From Deltaproteobacteria bacterium (lineage in GTDB: Bacteria > Myxococcota_A > JAADFL01), in contig JAADFL010000192.1 of the NCBI GenBank assembly GCA_013152945.1, forward strand, positions 1 to 44,294: 44,294 bases of DNA, written 5' to 3'. The notes under the pieces were generated by a model that worked only from the letters and a program-made list of their open reading frames with translations, ran no database searches and was not told the DNA's origin. Below are positions 16,836 to 26,021 of the stretch, piece by piece. Made by a program: the position numbers and the translations under genes. Within the stretch, counting starts at the first letter, position 1. Each line of letters begins with the position of its first letter.

Positions 16836-18215
16836 CTACTTGTCCAGCCCGTACTTTGCAAGCCTGTATCTGAATGACCTGAAGGTTATTCCAAGAAGCT
16901 TCGCAGCCTCGGTCTTGTTCCATCTTGTGCGTTCCAGGGCTTTTTGTAAAGCTTGTTTTTCGAGTCGCGATATCAACGAATCTAGATTAATCATGTCTTG
17001 GCTTTCAAGGGGAATTGTCATGTCTTCAGTGATCAAGGATTTTTCCACCCGTTTCGGCAGAGAAGACATGGTTACCAGTTCACCCTGTTCCAGGGTCACC
17101 GCCCTCTCTATCATGTTTTCCAGTTCCCTGACGTTTCCCGGGTAACCGTATGCCTCAAGCGCATTCAGTGCTTCCTTTGAAAATCCCTTTACAGGTTTGC
17201 CGAGTTCCAGGGAAAAATGTTTCAGAAAGTGCATTGCCAGGAGAAAAATATCCTCTTTCCTGTTTCTCAAAGGAGGGAGCCTTACCTGGATGACGTTCAA
17301 CCGATAAAAGAGGTCTTCCCTGAACCTGCTTTTTTGGACTTCCTGTTCGAGATCCTTGTTGGTTGCAGCAAGTATTCTAACGTCCACCTTGATGTCATGG
17401 GTTCCGCCCACTCTTCTGAAGGTCTTATGTTGTATGGCTCTCAACAGCTTTACCTGCAACGGGGGAGGAAGCTCTCCCACCTCGTCCAGGAACAGAGTTC
17501 CACCGTCGGCCTCTTCAAACATCCCGGGTTTTGAGTGATCGGCGCCGGTGAACGATCCTTTCTCGTGGCCGAAGAGCTCACTTTCGAGTAATTGTTCGGG
17601 AATGGCTCCGCAATTAACAAGGACAAAGGGCCTGTCCTTCCTGGGACTGTTGTAATGCACAGCCCTTGCTACAAGTTCCTTTCCTGTCCCACTCTCGCCC
17701 AGGATGAGCAGGCTTGTCTTTGTGGGTGATACCTTGCGTAATAAATCAAATACTTCTTGCATGGCCGGACTTGTTCCCACGAGTTCATTGAAATCGAAGC
17801 GATCCGACAGGGCTGACTTCAACCTCGAGTTTTCTTCGGCAAGGCGCCTTTTTTCAATAGCCCTTCGCACAACAACTCTTACTTCCTCGTTTTTAAAGGG
17901 TTTTTTCATAAAGTCATAGGCACCCAGACGAAGTGCTTCAAATGCTTTTTCATCCGTGCCGAATGCGGTTATCACAATGACCTCGCATAAAGGATCCACT
18001 GATTTGGCCTTTACCAAGACATCGATTCCATTTATTTTGGGCATTTTCAGGTCAGTCAACACCAAACTGTACCGGTCTTTTTCGAGTTCCTTGAATGCAT
18101 CTTGCCCGTTACGCGCGGTTTGAACCTCCAGGCCGGCTTTGGTAAGCAGGATTTTAAGGAAATCCAGCATGCTCTGCTCATCGTCTACAACAAGCACTTT
18201 GGTGTTCTGCTTCAA
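16836..18215 (-). CDS. pilR: Sigma-54-dependent response regulator PilR
   Basis: This 459-residue NtrC-family regulator activates pilA-type sigma-54 promoters. The receiver domain (1-120) has the acidic pair DD (11-12), phospho-acceptor Asp55 (VLTDLKMP) and Lys near 104-105. The AAA+ domain has Walker A GESGTGKE (173-180), sigma-54 contact loop GSFTGA (220-225, Ser replacing Ala of GAFTGA) and Walker [10 protein letters not shown]. The C-terminal Fis-type helix-turn-helix is [23 protein letters not shown]. The start overlaps pilS by 4 nt (18212-18215), indicating a coupled two-component pair. It lies just upstream of the two prepilin genes that it probably controls. Confidence 0.95.
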   Translation of the reverse strand: MKQNTKVLVVDDEQSMLDFLKILLTKAGLEVQTARNGQDAFKELEKDRYSLVLTDLKMPKINGIDVLVKAKSVDPLCEVIVITAFGTDEKAFEALRLGAYDFMKKPFKNEEVRVVVRRAIEKRRLAEENSRLKSALSDRFDFNELVGTSPAMQEVFDLLRKVSPTKTSLLILGESGTGKELVARAVHYNSPRKDRPFVLVNCGAIPEQLLESELFGHEKGSFTGADHSKPGMFEEADGGTLFLDEVGELPPPLQVKLLRAIQHKTFRRVGGTHDIKVDVRILAATNKDLEQEVQKSRFREDLFYRLNVIQVRLPPLRNRKEDIFLLAMHFLKHFSLELGKPVKGFSKEALNALEAYGYPGNVRELENMIERAVTLEQGELVTMSSLPKRVEKSLITEDMTIPLESQDMINLDSLISRLEKQALQKALERTRWNKTEAAKLLGITFRSFRYRLAKYGLDK

Positions 18216-19894
18216 GAAATAACCTCCGATACATCATCTTCCAGATCTTTGACAGGTGGTAATTCCACCGTCACCCTGCAACCTCCCTGCAATCGGTTTT
18301 CAATAGACACTCCACCTCCATGGTTCTCGATTATACTGTGTACGACTGATAACCCCAAGCCCGTGCCGCTTTCTTTTGTCGTAAAAAATGGATCAAAGGC
18401 CCTTGAGATGTTTTCCTTGGTCAGTCCCGGGCCCTGGTCTTCGATAACGACCCTTATCTTCCCTCTTTCTGTTTCAACCTTGATTGTAACTTCTCCGCCT
18501 TGCTTGGTTGCTTCCAAGGCATTATAGAGCAGGTTTAAAAAAACCTGCGTGAGTTGGTTTGGATCTCCGCGGACCACAAGCCTGCCGGGTGCGCTTAAAG
18601 ACAAGGGTGCCTTTTTTGAAAACTTGGAATCATTGCCCACAAGCTTGACCGTGTCCGACAGCAATCCGGCAAGGTCTACATGCTGAAAGACAGGAGCGGC
18701 GGGCCGTGCAAAGGAAAGGAAGTCCTGTACAAGGTTGTCCAACCTGTCGGCTTCTTTGACCACTATTTCCATGAGCTTCTTGTATTCGCCTTCCATTTTG
18801 AGTTCAGACTTGAGTAATTGAATGGAGCCGCTCATCGATGCCAGGGGATTCCGAAGTTCATGGGCCAGTGATGCGGACAATTCTCCCAGGGCCGCGAGCT
18901 TTTCGCTTCTCATGAGATTTCTTTCCATGGACTTGATCTCGGTAAGATCCCTTACCACTACCAGGGAACCGGCTATTTCGCCTGCAGTATCGAAAAGTGG
19001 GTTGACAGTCATTTCCAGGTGCCTTTCATCATCTCCGGGTGGCTTTAGTATCACCTCTTTGGTGTTCGAAAATGGTGTGACCTGAAGTCTGCCGGGTGGT
19101 GACATGCCTTCAATAACCTTTTCCAGTTCAACTCCAATCAATTTCGAACTCGGCTGTTTCAAGATCCTGAAGGCTGCCGGGTTGGCGAGCGTTATTCTTC
19201 CCTGATTGTCCAGGGCCAGGATTCCACTGTCGATACTTTGAACGATGCACTTGTGAAGTTCCTCGAGTTTTGTAAGATCTTTCAATCTCTTTTCAGCTGT
19301 TTCGTCCGCCTGTCTCTTTGCCTCGGCAAGATAACTGGCCAGGTAGGCAACAAGAAAAAAGGCGAAAGAGTTAACCAGCAAGGTAGACATGAATGCCGAC
19401 AATGGTCTTGAATGGCTGATGGAACCGGACAAGTCGGGAAGCAGTCCCTCTCTCACCAAGATCGATTCAGTGGCAAAAACCACGATAGTCAGTACCGTAG
19501 TAATTAAAGCGCCTTTTCTATGGCCGATAATCGCCGCATTAATGACTGCCAGGGAAAAAAGGAAAGTAAAGGCGGACTCTTCCGCACCGGTTGCATATAC
19601 CAAGCCTGCTGCCAGGAAAAGGTCTACCCCGATGGTGGCAGTGCTCAACATCCTGTTCCTGCCCGGATGACGGGCAAGAAGTGCAAGCGGGATAGTGACG
19701 CCGTAAACCAGGATGACCAGGCCTATTAAAAACAGTTGCAACGGGTCTTCGAGTAAACGGATGGAATTGAAGTTAATCAAGATGGTGGCGGCAAGAAGTA
19801 CGGTTACGATTATTACCCGCACAAACAACATCCACAACGCCTTACGGGTAATTTCGAGACGCTCGTCCGCCATGCTTGCAGAAGAGTTATTCAT
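18212..19894 (-). CDS. pilS: Sensor histidine kinase PilS
   Basis: This 560-residue inner-membrane sensor has six predicted TM helices in the first ~190 residues, a coiled segment (AEAKRQADETAEKRLKDL) and a PAS domain (about 215-325: SIDSGILALDNQGRITLANPA). A HisKA domain follows with phospho-acceptor His345 in LAHELRNPLA, then a HATPase domain with N-box (LLYNALEATKQGG), DQGPGL, and GTGLGLSVVHSI. It phosphorylates PilR. Six TM helices plus PAS is the known PilS architecture. It lies 17 nt after pilC and overlaps pilR by 4 nt. Confidence 0.93.
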   Translation of the reverse strand: MNNSSASMADERLEITRKALWMLFVRVIIVTVLLAATILINFNSIRLLEDPLQLFLIGLVILVYGVTIPLALLARHPGRNRMLSTATIGVDLFLAAGLVYATGAEESAFTFLFSLAVINAAIIGHRKGALITTVLTIVVFATESILVREGLLPDLSGSISHSRPLSAFMSTLLVNSFAFFLVAYLASYLAEAKRQADETAEKRLKDLTKLEELHKCIVQSIDSGILALDNQGRITLANPAAFRILKQPSSKLIGVELEKVIEGMSPPGRLQVTPFSNTKEVILKPPGDDERHLEMTVNPLFDTAGEIAGSLVVVRDLTEIKSMERNLMRSEKLAALGELSASLAHELRNPLASMSGSIQLLKSELKMEGEYKKLMEIVVKEADRLDNLVQDFLSFARPAAPVFQHVDLAGLLSDTVKLVGNDSKFSKKAPLSLSAPGRLVVRGDPNQLTQVFLNLLYNALEATKQGGEVTIKVETERGKIRVVIEDQGPGLTKENISRAFDPFFTTKESGTGLGLSVVHSIIENHGGGVSIENRLQGGCRVTVELPPVKDLEDDVSEVIS

Positions 19895-19910
19895 CTATTT
19901 GGAGATAGGC

Positions 19911-21119
19911 CTAGCCTCCTCCGATTGCTCCTGCCATGTCGAAAATGGGCAAGTACATGGCAATGAGAAAGAATCCCACGATACCGCCCAGGAGGACCAT
20001 CATCAGCGGCTCCAGTACGCTTGTGAATGCCGATACCGCAACATCGACCTCGTCATCGTAGAAGTCGGCTATCTTGTTGAGCATTGCATCCATGGCACCG
20101 GTGGATTCGCCGACTGCTATCATCTGTACCACCATGGCCGGGAATATCTTGGTCTCCATCAACGGGTCTGCAATGTTCTTGCCTTCGGAGATCTTTTCCC
20201 TCGTGTACATGACTCCATCTTCTATAACCCTGTTGCCGGCGGTCTTTGCGGTAATCTGCAGTGCATCGAGTATCGGCACCCCGGAAGACACCATTGTTCC
20301 CAAGGTACGAGTGAACTTTGCGACTGCGACTTTGCGAATCAAGGGGCCGAATATCGGAGTCTTGAGCACGAATGCGTCCCATAGTTTCTTGGTTTTCGGA
20401 TGTTTTTTGAATGTCTTGATACCATAAATTATACCGAACAAGACTCCGGCATAAATATACCAGCTTCCCCTGAAAGCATTCGACATGTTGATGACAAGCT
20501 GTGTGGGCCCTGGTAACGCCTTACCTCCGAAGTCTTTGAACATCTTGGCAAAGACCGGCATGACCCAGCCGAGGAGCACCACAACGGCGCCGATTGCAAC
20601 GCACAACACCACTGCCGGGTAAATCATGGCGCCCTTTACCTGGCGTGCCAGTTTCTGGTTCTTTTCCATGTATTCGGCAAGCCTGTTGAGGATCGTATCG
20701 AGGATACCGCCTATTTCACCTGCAGCTACGAGGTTTACATAGAGATCGTCGAACACCTTGGGATGTTTTTTCAGTGCATCCGCCAACGTAGAACCGGATT
20801 CCACGTCGGATTTGATATCGAAGATTATCTTTTGGACCGTGCGTTTTTCCGATTGAGAACCGAGGATATCAAGGCATTGTACCAAGGGAAGACCTGCATC
20901 GATCATGCTTGCGAATTGACGGGTGAACACGACCAGGTCCTTTGTCGAAAATCCACCGCCCAGATTGATGCTCGGAAGCTTGATGGCCCGCTGCACCTTT
21001 GAAGGCTGTATTTTCTGTTGCCGCAGCCGTTCGATGACAGCCTCGGCGCTCGGGGCCTCCATAGTCCCTTTTTTCTTCTCTCCGGAAGCCGTGGTACCTA
21101 CCCAGACAAAGCTTGGCAT
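19911..21119 (-). CDS. pilC: Type IV pilus inner-membrane platform protein PilC
   Basis: This 402-residue platform protein couples PilB/PilT to pilin assembly. An N-terminal segment (PSFVWVGTTASGEKKKGTM) is followed by two T2SSF/GspF repeats. The first (about 70-190) includes FTRQFASMIDAGLPLVQCL and GGILDTILNRLAEY. The second (about 270-390) includes KFTRTLGTMVSSGVPILDAL, TGAMDAMLNKIADFYDDEVD and the hydrophobic end LLGGIVGFFLIAMYLPIF. Three main TM segments are visible. The length matches PilC homologues. It is followed closely by pilS (17 nt). Confidence 0.95.
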   Translation of the reverse strand: MPSFVWVGTTASGEKKKGTMEAPSAEAVIERLRQQKIQPSKVQRAIKLPSINLGGGFSTKDLVVFTRQFASMIDAGLPLVQCLDILGSQSEKRTVQKIIFDIKSDVESGSTLADALKKHPKVFDDLYVNLVAAGEIGGILDTILNRLAEYMEKNQKLARQVKGAMIYPAVVLCVAIGAVVVLLGWVMPVFAKMFKDFGGKALPGPTQLVINMSNAFRGSWYIYAGVLFGIIYGIKTFKKHPKTKKLWDAFVLKTPIFGPLIRKVAVAKFTRTLGTMVSSGVPILDALQITAKTAGNRVIEDGVMYTREKISEGKNIADPLMETKIFPAMVVQMIAVGESTGAMDAMLNKIADFYDDEVDVAVSAFTSVLEPLMMVLLGGIVGFFLIAMYLPIFDMAGAIGGG

Positions 21120-21166
21120 GGTTTAGCGCCTCCCCAGCGACTTATTGACGAAAGCCGCTTTTAATC

Positions 21167-22285
21167 TCAACGTCCGACCCTGGGCGAACCGCCACTACCT
21201 CTTTCAGGATGTGTCACGGAACCGCCTGATGCGATCAGGTTCTTCAATTCTTCCTGGTCCGAGCTTCGTCCGAGAGCCTCGTCGAGTGTTATTTCTCCAC
21301 GCAGGTAGAGCTGGCCGAGGGCCTGATTCAGCGTTTGCATGCCCCATTTGCTTTGTCCTACCTGCATAACCGAGTATATCTGGTGCACCTTGTCTTCTCT
21401 GACAAGGTTGCGAATGGCAGGGTTCGGTATCATAACCTCTACAGCCAAGGTCCTTCCGCGGCCGGACGCCTTGGGCATAAGCTGTTGGCAAAGTACGCCT
21501 TCCAGCACAAAAGAGAGTTGGGCCCTGACCTGGGGTTGTTGGTACGGTGGAAATACATCTATGATACGGTTGATGGTTTGAACCGCGGAGTTCGTGTGCA
21601 GGGTCGCGAATGCCAGGTGCCCTGTCTCACTAATAGTCAACGCGGCTTCAATGGTTTCGAGATCTCTCATCTCGCCAATGAGCACAACGTCGGGGTCCTG
21701 GCGCAACACGTATTTCAATGCCCTTTTAAAGGACTCGGTGTCCGAGCCGACCTCACGCTGATTCACTATGCAATTCTTGTGCGGATGAAGGTATTCAATA
21801 GGATCTTCAATCGTTAGAATGTGTTGATTTCGCTCCGTGTTTATCTTGTCGATTATAGAGGCCAGCGTGGTCGATTTTCCGGATCCAGTAGGTCCTGTTA
21901 CCAGTACCAGCCCTCTTGGTTTTCTTGCCAGCTCATTAACGACCTGAGGCAGGCCGAGTTCCTGAAAAGTCATAATCTTGAAAGGAATCGTCCTGAAGGC
22001 GCCCGAAACAGCGCCTCTTTGCATGAAGATGTTGGCCCTGAACCTTGATAGGTTTTTTACTCCGAAAGACAGGTCGAGCTCGTTTTCCTCTTCAAACCTG
22101 TGTTTTTGCGCGTCAGTAAGGATGGAGTAACAGAGCTGTTTCGTCTCGACCGGTGTCAACGGAGGAGTTTTTAAAGGAATCAACTGTCCGTCTATCCTAA
22201 GTTGTGGAGGGGAACCGGTGGTGATGTGAAGATCGCTGGCTCCCTTCTCTATCATGGCTTTCAGCAATTGGTGTAGATTCGGCAT
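21167..22285 (-). CDS. pilT: Type IV pilus retraction ATPase PilT
   Basis: This 372-residue hexameric AAA-like ATPase drives pilus depolymerisation at the inner membrane. The N-terminal PAS-like domain contains GASDLHITTGSPP. Walker A is GPTGSGKST (131-139), the Asp box TIEDPIE, Walker B DVVLIGEMRDLET, and the His box TGHLAFATLHTNS. The PilT-specific AIRNLIRE motif is nearly intact as AIRNLVRE (290-297), which supports true retraction function. It sits between pilB and pilC as in M. xanthus. Two further PilT-like genes at 26022 and 28789 lack this motif. Confidence 0.95.
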   Translation of the reverse strand: MPNLHQLLKAMIEKGASDLHITTGSPPQLRIDGQLIPLKTPPLTPVETKQLCYSILTDAQKHRFEEENELDLSFGVKNLSRFRANIFMQRGAVSGAFRTIPFKIMTFQELGLPQVVNELARKPRGLVLVTGPTGSGKSTTLASIIDKINTERNQHILTIEDPIEYLHPHKNCIVNQREVGSDTESFKRALKYVLRQDPDVVLIGEMRDLETIEAALTISETGHLAFATLHTNSAVQTINRIIDVFPPYQQPQVRAQLSFVLEGVLCQQLMPKASGRGRTLAVEVMIPNPAIRNLVREDKVHQIYSVMQVGQSKWGMQTLNQALGQLYLRGEITLDEALGRSSDQEELKNLIASGGSVTHPERGSGGSPRVGR

Positions 22286-22331
22286 TTAATGACCTATTCC
22301 TTTTTCAATCCGCCTGCTACTGTTGGCTTCC

Positions 22332-24053
22332 TTAGTCCGCAGCCGAAGCCCGTACGACTTCTTCCACGGTGGTTATACCAGCCTTCAACTTTTTCAGGGC
22401 CGCCTGCCTAAGTGTTTGCATACCCATGCGGATAGCTTCAGCTTTTAGCTCGGCGGTCGATGCCCCATTGAGCACCATTTCTTTCAATTCATCATGAAAC
22501 GGCATGACTTCGTAACAGGCGACCCTTCCCTTGTACCCCGTACCGTTACAGGTCTTGCAGCCTTCGCCTTTCATGCATTTGTAATCATCGACTTCCTCGG
22601 GTTTGGCTCCCAGCTCTATCAAATGCTCGGGCGTAATTTCTATCGGGACCGCACATTCACTGCAGACCCTACGGGCCAATCGCTGGGCCATGATAAGGTT
22701 GACCGATGCAGTGACCAGAAAGGGTTCGATCCCCATGTTAAGGAGCCGGTTGACCGTGCTGGGGGCATCGTTCGTATGCAGGGTCGAGAGAACCATGTGC
22801 CCGGTAAGAGCAGCCTTGATGCCTATCTCGGCTGTCTCGAAATCTCTAATTTCTCCGACCATGATTATATCCGGGTCTTGTCTTAAGAAAGCGCGCAACG
22901 ACGCGGCAAAATTGAGACCAATCTCGTCATGCATCTGCACCTGGTTGATACCCGGGAAGTTGAACTCCACAGGATCCTCTGCCGTTGATATGTTGTCGGT
23001 AGTTTTGTTCAGTTCCGCCAATGCCGAGTACAACGTAGTTGTCTTTCCTGAACCTGTAGGGCCTGTGACCAGAACCATGCCGTACGGTTGGTGTATTGCA
23101 TTCTTGAAGTCTTTCAGAGGCTCGGGATCGAAACCGAGTTTGGTCATGTCAAGCTGGAGATTGGACTTGTCCAGGAGTCTCAAGACTACCTTTTCGCCGA
23201 ACAGGGTTGGAAGGACGGATACACGAAAATCCATCTCTCTTCCCTTGCCCAACTTGAGTTTTATCCTGCCGTCTTGTGGAAGACGCCTTTCCGCAATGTC
23301 CAGTGCGCTCATGATCTTCAGGCGTGAGGTTATGGCGTTCTTTAGCTTGTTGGGGGGCTTCATCACCTCGTATAAAACCCCGTCTATCCTGAATCTCACC
23401 CTGAATTCCTTTTCGTACGGCTCGATGTGTATGTCGCTTGCCCCCTTCTTGATTGCATCCAGAAGAATGAGGTTCACAAGCTTGACTACCGGCGCATCTT
23501 CCGAAGATTTTTTTAATTCCACTATGTCTACGGAATCATCGTCATCGCTCACTTCAATTTCGTCCGGGTCGAAGTCTTCGAGAACATCGTCGTATGTCAA
23601 GCCGGTTTCTTCCTCGTAGTACTTTTCAATAGCTCTCTTGATTGCTGCATCACTGGCCACAACGACTTCGATGTTGTACCCGGTGAGAAACTTGATATCA
23701 TCGATGGCATAGATGTTCGAAGGATCGGACATGGCTATTATGAGAGATGACCCAACCCTGCTCACAGGAATGACCTGGTGTCTTTCAGCCACGTCCTTTG
23801 GAATGAGTTTCAAGACTTCCGAATCAACTTCGAATTCCTCGAGGTCTATCGACGGAACCCCGTATTGCTTGGACAGAAAATCGGCAAGGTCCGATTCCTT
23901 GATGTACCCGAGCTTGGTGAGGGCATAGCCTATTCGTTCGCCGCTCTTCTTTTGTTCGCCCTGGGCCTTGTGCAGTTGCGAGAGAGAAATTTTTTTCTCC
24001 CGGACGAGTAATTCGCCGATTCTATTGGACCCGGTGCTTCGAGACTCGGCCAT
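22332..24053 (-). CDS. pilB: Type IV pilus extension ATPase PilB with MshEN domain
   Basis: This 573-residue GspE/PilB-family ATPase powers pilin polymerisation. The N-terminal region (about 10-140) is an MshEN (GSPII_E N) domain with two tandem motifs, RIGELLVREKKIS (11-23) and RIGYALTKLGYIK (40-52), the type that binds c-di-GMP. An acidic linker (about 155-185, rich in D/E) leads to the ATPase domain. Walker A is GPTGSGKTTTL (331-341). Asp box and Walker B (DPDIIMVGEIRDFET) are intact. The tetra-Cys zinc site of PilB/GspE is present (CSEC, then CKTC about 40 residues on). It is the first gene of the pil operon, divergent from the flippase gene. Confidence 0.95.
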   Translation of the reverse strand: MAESRSTGSNRIGELLVREKKISLSQLHKAQGEQKKSGERIGYALTKLGYIKESDLADFLSKQYGVPSIDLEEFEVDSEVLKLIPKDVAERHQVIPVSRVGSSLIIAMSDPSNIYAIDDIKFLTGYNIEVVVASDAAIKRAIEKYYEEETGLTYDDVLEDFDPDEIEVSDDDDSVDIVELKKSSEDAPVVKLVNLILLDAIKKGASDIHIEPYEKEFRVRFRIDGVLYEVMKPPNKLKNAITSRLKIMSALDIAERRLPQDGRIKLKLGKGREMDFRVSVLPTLFGEKVVLRLLDKSNLQLDMTKLGFDPEPLKDFKNAIHQPYGMVLVTGPTGSGKTTTLYSALAELNKTTDNISTAEDPVEFNFPGINQVQMHDEIGLNFAASLRAFLRQDPDIIMVGEIRDFETAEIGIKAALTGHMVLSTLHTNDAPSTVNRLLNMGIEPFLVTASVNLIMAQRLARRVCSECAVPIEITPEHLIELGAKPEEVDDYKCMKGEGCKTCNGTGYKGRVACYEVMPFHDELKEMVLNGASTAELKAEAIRMGMQTLRQAALKKLKAGITTVEEVVRASAAD

Positions 24054-24207
24054 TCTTTTATGCTACCTCCCGGACATACAGCAATGCACGTCATCGTCAG
24101 TATACATTTTCTCTAAATACGGATAGCATAGTGTGTCGAATTGGGCAAGTTTTCTTGACCACCCGGCTTTGAACCCGTTACGGTTGTATCTTGATGAGAA
24201 GGAATTG

Positions 24208-25695
24208 ATGCCCAACGGACCAAACCTCGAGAAAAATGAGCATGCAGCCACCGGGGCGGGACGCGGCGTGCTATTTCTGACCGCGTCAAAGCTCTATTTC
24301 ATGGTGGCCGGGTACGCGGTGGCCTTCGGCCTGCCGAGACTTTTGGACTCTGCCGGGGAATACGGAGACTATGGCCTTGTAAACAGAGCCGTATCTGTTT
24401 TAAACATGGTGATAATAGGAGGTACGGTGCAGACCGTATCCAGGTTCGTATCACTTCATCCGGCCCATGCACAGGCAATAACGAAAAAAGCCTTCAAATT
24501 GCAGGCCGTAATCGGCTTGGTAATGGCCTCGGCTTATTTTGGTGCAGCCCCTTTCTTGGCTCATGCCCTCGGTGATTCGAGTCTTTCCGGATTGATGCAA
24601 TTTTCTTCATTAATCGTATTTTGCTATTCATTATACGCTGTTTTCATTGGCTCTTTGAACGGACGGAGGCTGTTCAACCGCCAGGCCATGCTGGATGCAG
24701 GTTATTCAACAATAAAGGCGTCTTTGATCCTCGGCGCAGCATATGCCGGATTCGGCGTGCAGGGCGCTGTTATTGGTTTTGCATCCGCTTCGGCGTTGAT
24801 TCTCTTGCCTGCATATATCGCCTCTGGTCACATGAAATCTTCCGGCATGATTTCAAACAGGAGAATTCTCGAGTTTCAGGCGCCGATGTTTGCCTACAAC
24901 CTGGCCTTGTACCTACTTTTGGGGCTTGATCTATTTGCCGTAAAGGCATTGTGTGATCCGTCCGTATCAGGAGAATTGGCGGGTTTGTACACTGCGGCCC
25001 AGTACTTGGGACAGTTGCCTTACACCTTGGTGGTGGCCTCGACCCTTGTATTGTTCCCTTTGGTCTCCAGGGCGTCCTCAATAAAAAACAGGCCCATGGC
25101 AGCAAATTACATAACAACCTCATTGAGATATGCCGCCATCGTACTGGTCCCCTTGGCTGTTTTGCTTTCCGCAGACTCTACCCGCGCGGTCTTGTTTTTC
25201 TATCCTGGAAAGTACGCTGATGCAGGGCCTGCATTGGAGATCCTGGCATTTGGAGGCCTATTGCTGGCATTGTCGGCGTTGTCATGCGCTGCCATATCGG
25301 GTTACGGCAGGCCTGGTATCGCCACGGGCATTCTTTTTTTCGGTCTCTTGGTGTCAGGTTTCTCGAACTGGTTTCTGGTGCCCTTGATGGCAATGAAAGG
25401 TGCGGCGCTATCGACCGTTCTGGGCGGATTTGCAGCCCTGGCGGCGGCGGGAACCTTCCTGAAAGCCCGCTTCGGAGCGTTTATTTCGCTAAAAACTTTT
25501 TTCAGGCTCACCCTGGCAGGCGTTGCTCTGTGGTTTACCACTCGAATGATCGATTGGCCGGGAAGGCCGGCCCTTGCGGCCAAGTGGTGCGTTCTGGGAA
25601 TACTTTATTTTTTATTCCTTTGGATCTTGCGAGAAGTCAAGAGGGATGACATCACCAATATTTTGAAAAACAAGCGCGGTCGGGCCCCAAGATAG
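24208..25695 (+). CDS. Polysaccharide/oligosaccharide flippase (Wzx/MATE-like)
   Basis: This 495-residue protein has about 12-14 TM helices spread over its length, in the manner of MOP-superfamily lipid-linked oligosaccharide flippases. Family-like features are the first helix pair (LTASKLYFMVAGYAVAFGLP, PRLLDSAGEYGDYGLV), the central QYLGQLPYTLVVASTLVLFP and the later MALKGAA-like segment (PLMAMKGAALSTVLGG). The ATG at 24208 is preferred because AAGGA lies 5 nt upstream. A GTG at 24133 would prepend 25 soluble residues. It likely flips an undecaprenyl-linked glycan for exopolysaccharide or O-antigen, but no glycosyltransferases are adjacent, so the glycan is unknown. Confidence 0.82.
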   Translation: MPNGPNLEKNEHAATGAGRGVLFLTASKLYFMVAGYAVAFGLPRLLDSAGEYGDYGLVNRAVSVLNMVIIGGTVQTVSRFVSLHPAHAQAITKKAFKLQAVIGLVMASAYFGAAPFLAHALGDSSLSGLMQFSSLIVFCYSLYAVFIGSLNGRRLFNRQAMLDAGYSTIKASLILGAAYAGFGVQGAVIGFASASALILLPAYIASGHMKSSGMISNRRILEFQAPMFAYNLALYLLLGLDLFAVKALCDPSVSGELAGLYTAAQYLGQLPYTLVVASTLVLFPLVSRASSIKNRPMAANYITTSLRYAAIVLVPLAVLLSADSTRAVLFFYPGKYADAGPALEILAFGGLLLALSALSCAAISGYGRPGIATGILFFGLLVSGFSNWFLVPLMAMKGAALSTVLGGFAALAAAGTFLKARFGAFISLKTFFRLTLAGVALWFTTRMIDWPGRPALAAKWCVLGILYFLFLWILREVKRDDITNILKNKRGRAPR

Positions 25696-26021
25696 AATTC
25701 CTTGCGGCAAGGACCGATTCAAGGGCATATCAGAGCCGTCGCCAATTCTATTTTCCACACCCCGTTGCTCTCGGATTGCCTGGAATCGTGATATTATTCT
25801 TGAGTAGATAACAAAAAAACCATTAATCATCCCATGCCGAGCCCAAATAGCCCTTTCCTCCGGAGCATTTAAAATATCGCATCCTATCTCACAATGTACG
25901 TACAACCACTTTCCCCACAGCCAGAACAGCTTCCGCTTGTTTCCAATTGATTTGTTACATAAATTGCGCTAGCTTAAGCATTTCACCCGTTAAGGGTTTA
26001 GTGCTAATGCGAGGGCTTCGG
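25696..26021 (+). other. Leader/promoter region of the HEAT-PilT cluster
   Basis: These 326 nt lie between the flippase and the HEAT-PilT gene and show no convincing gene. They contain a 10-bp palindrome TGTACGTACA at 25895-25904 and a weak sigma-70-like candidate (TTGTTT at 25937-25942, 17-nt gap, TAAATT at 25960-25965). A sharp terminator for the flippase gene was not seen. Confidence 0.45.

Noticed and set aside
22603-23619. 338-codon open frame antisense to pilB
   Set aside because: It lies entirely opposite the well-supported PilB ATPase domain, has no ribosome-binding site or recognisable domain, and its Ser/Arg-rich composition is typical of a reverse-frame shadow.
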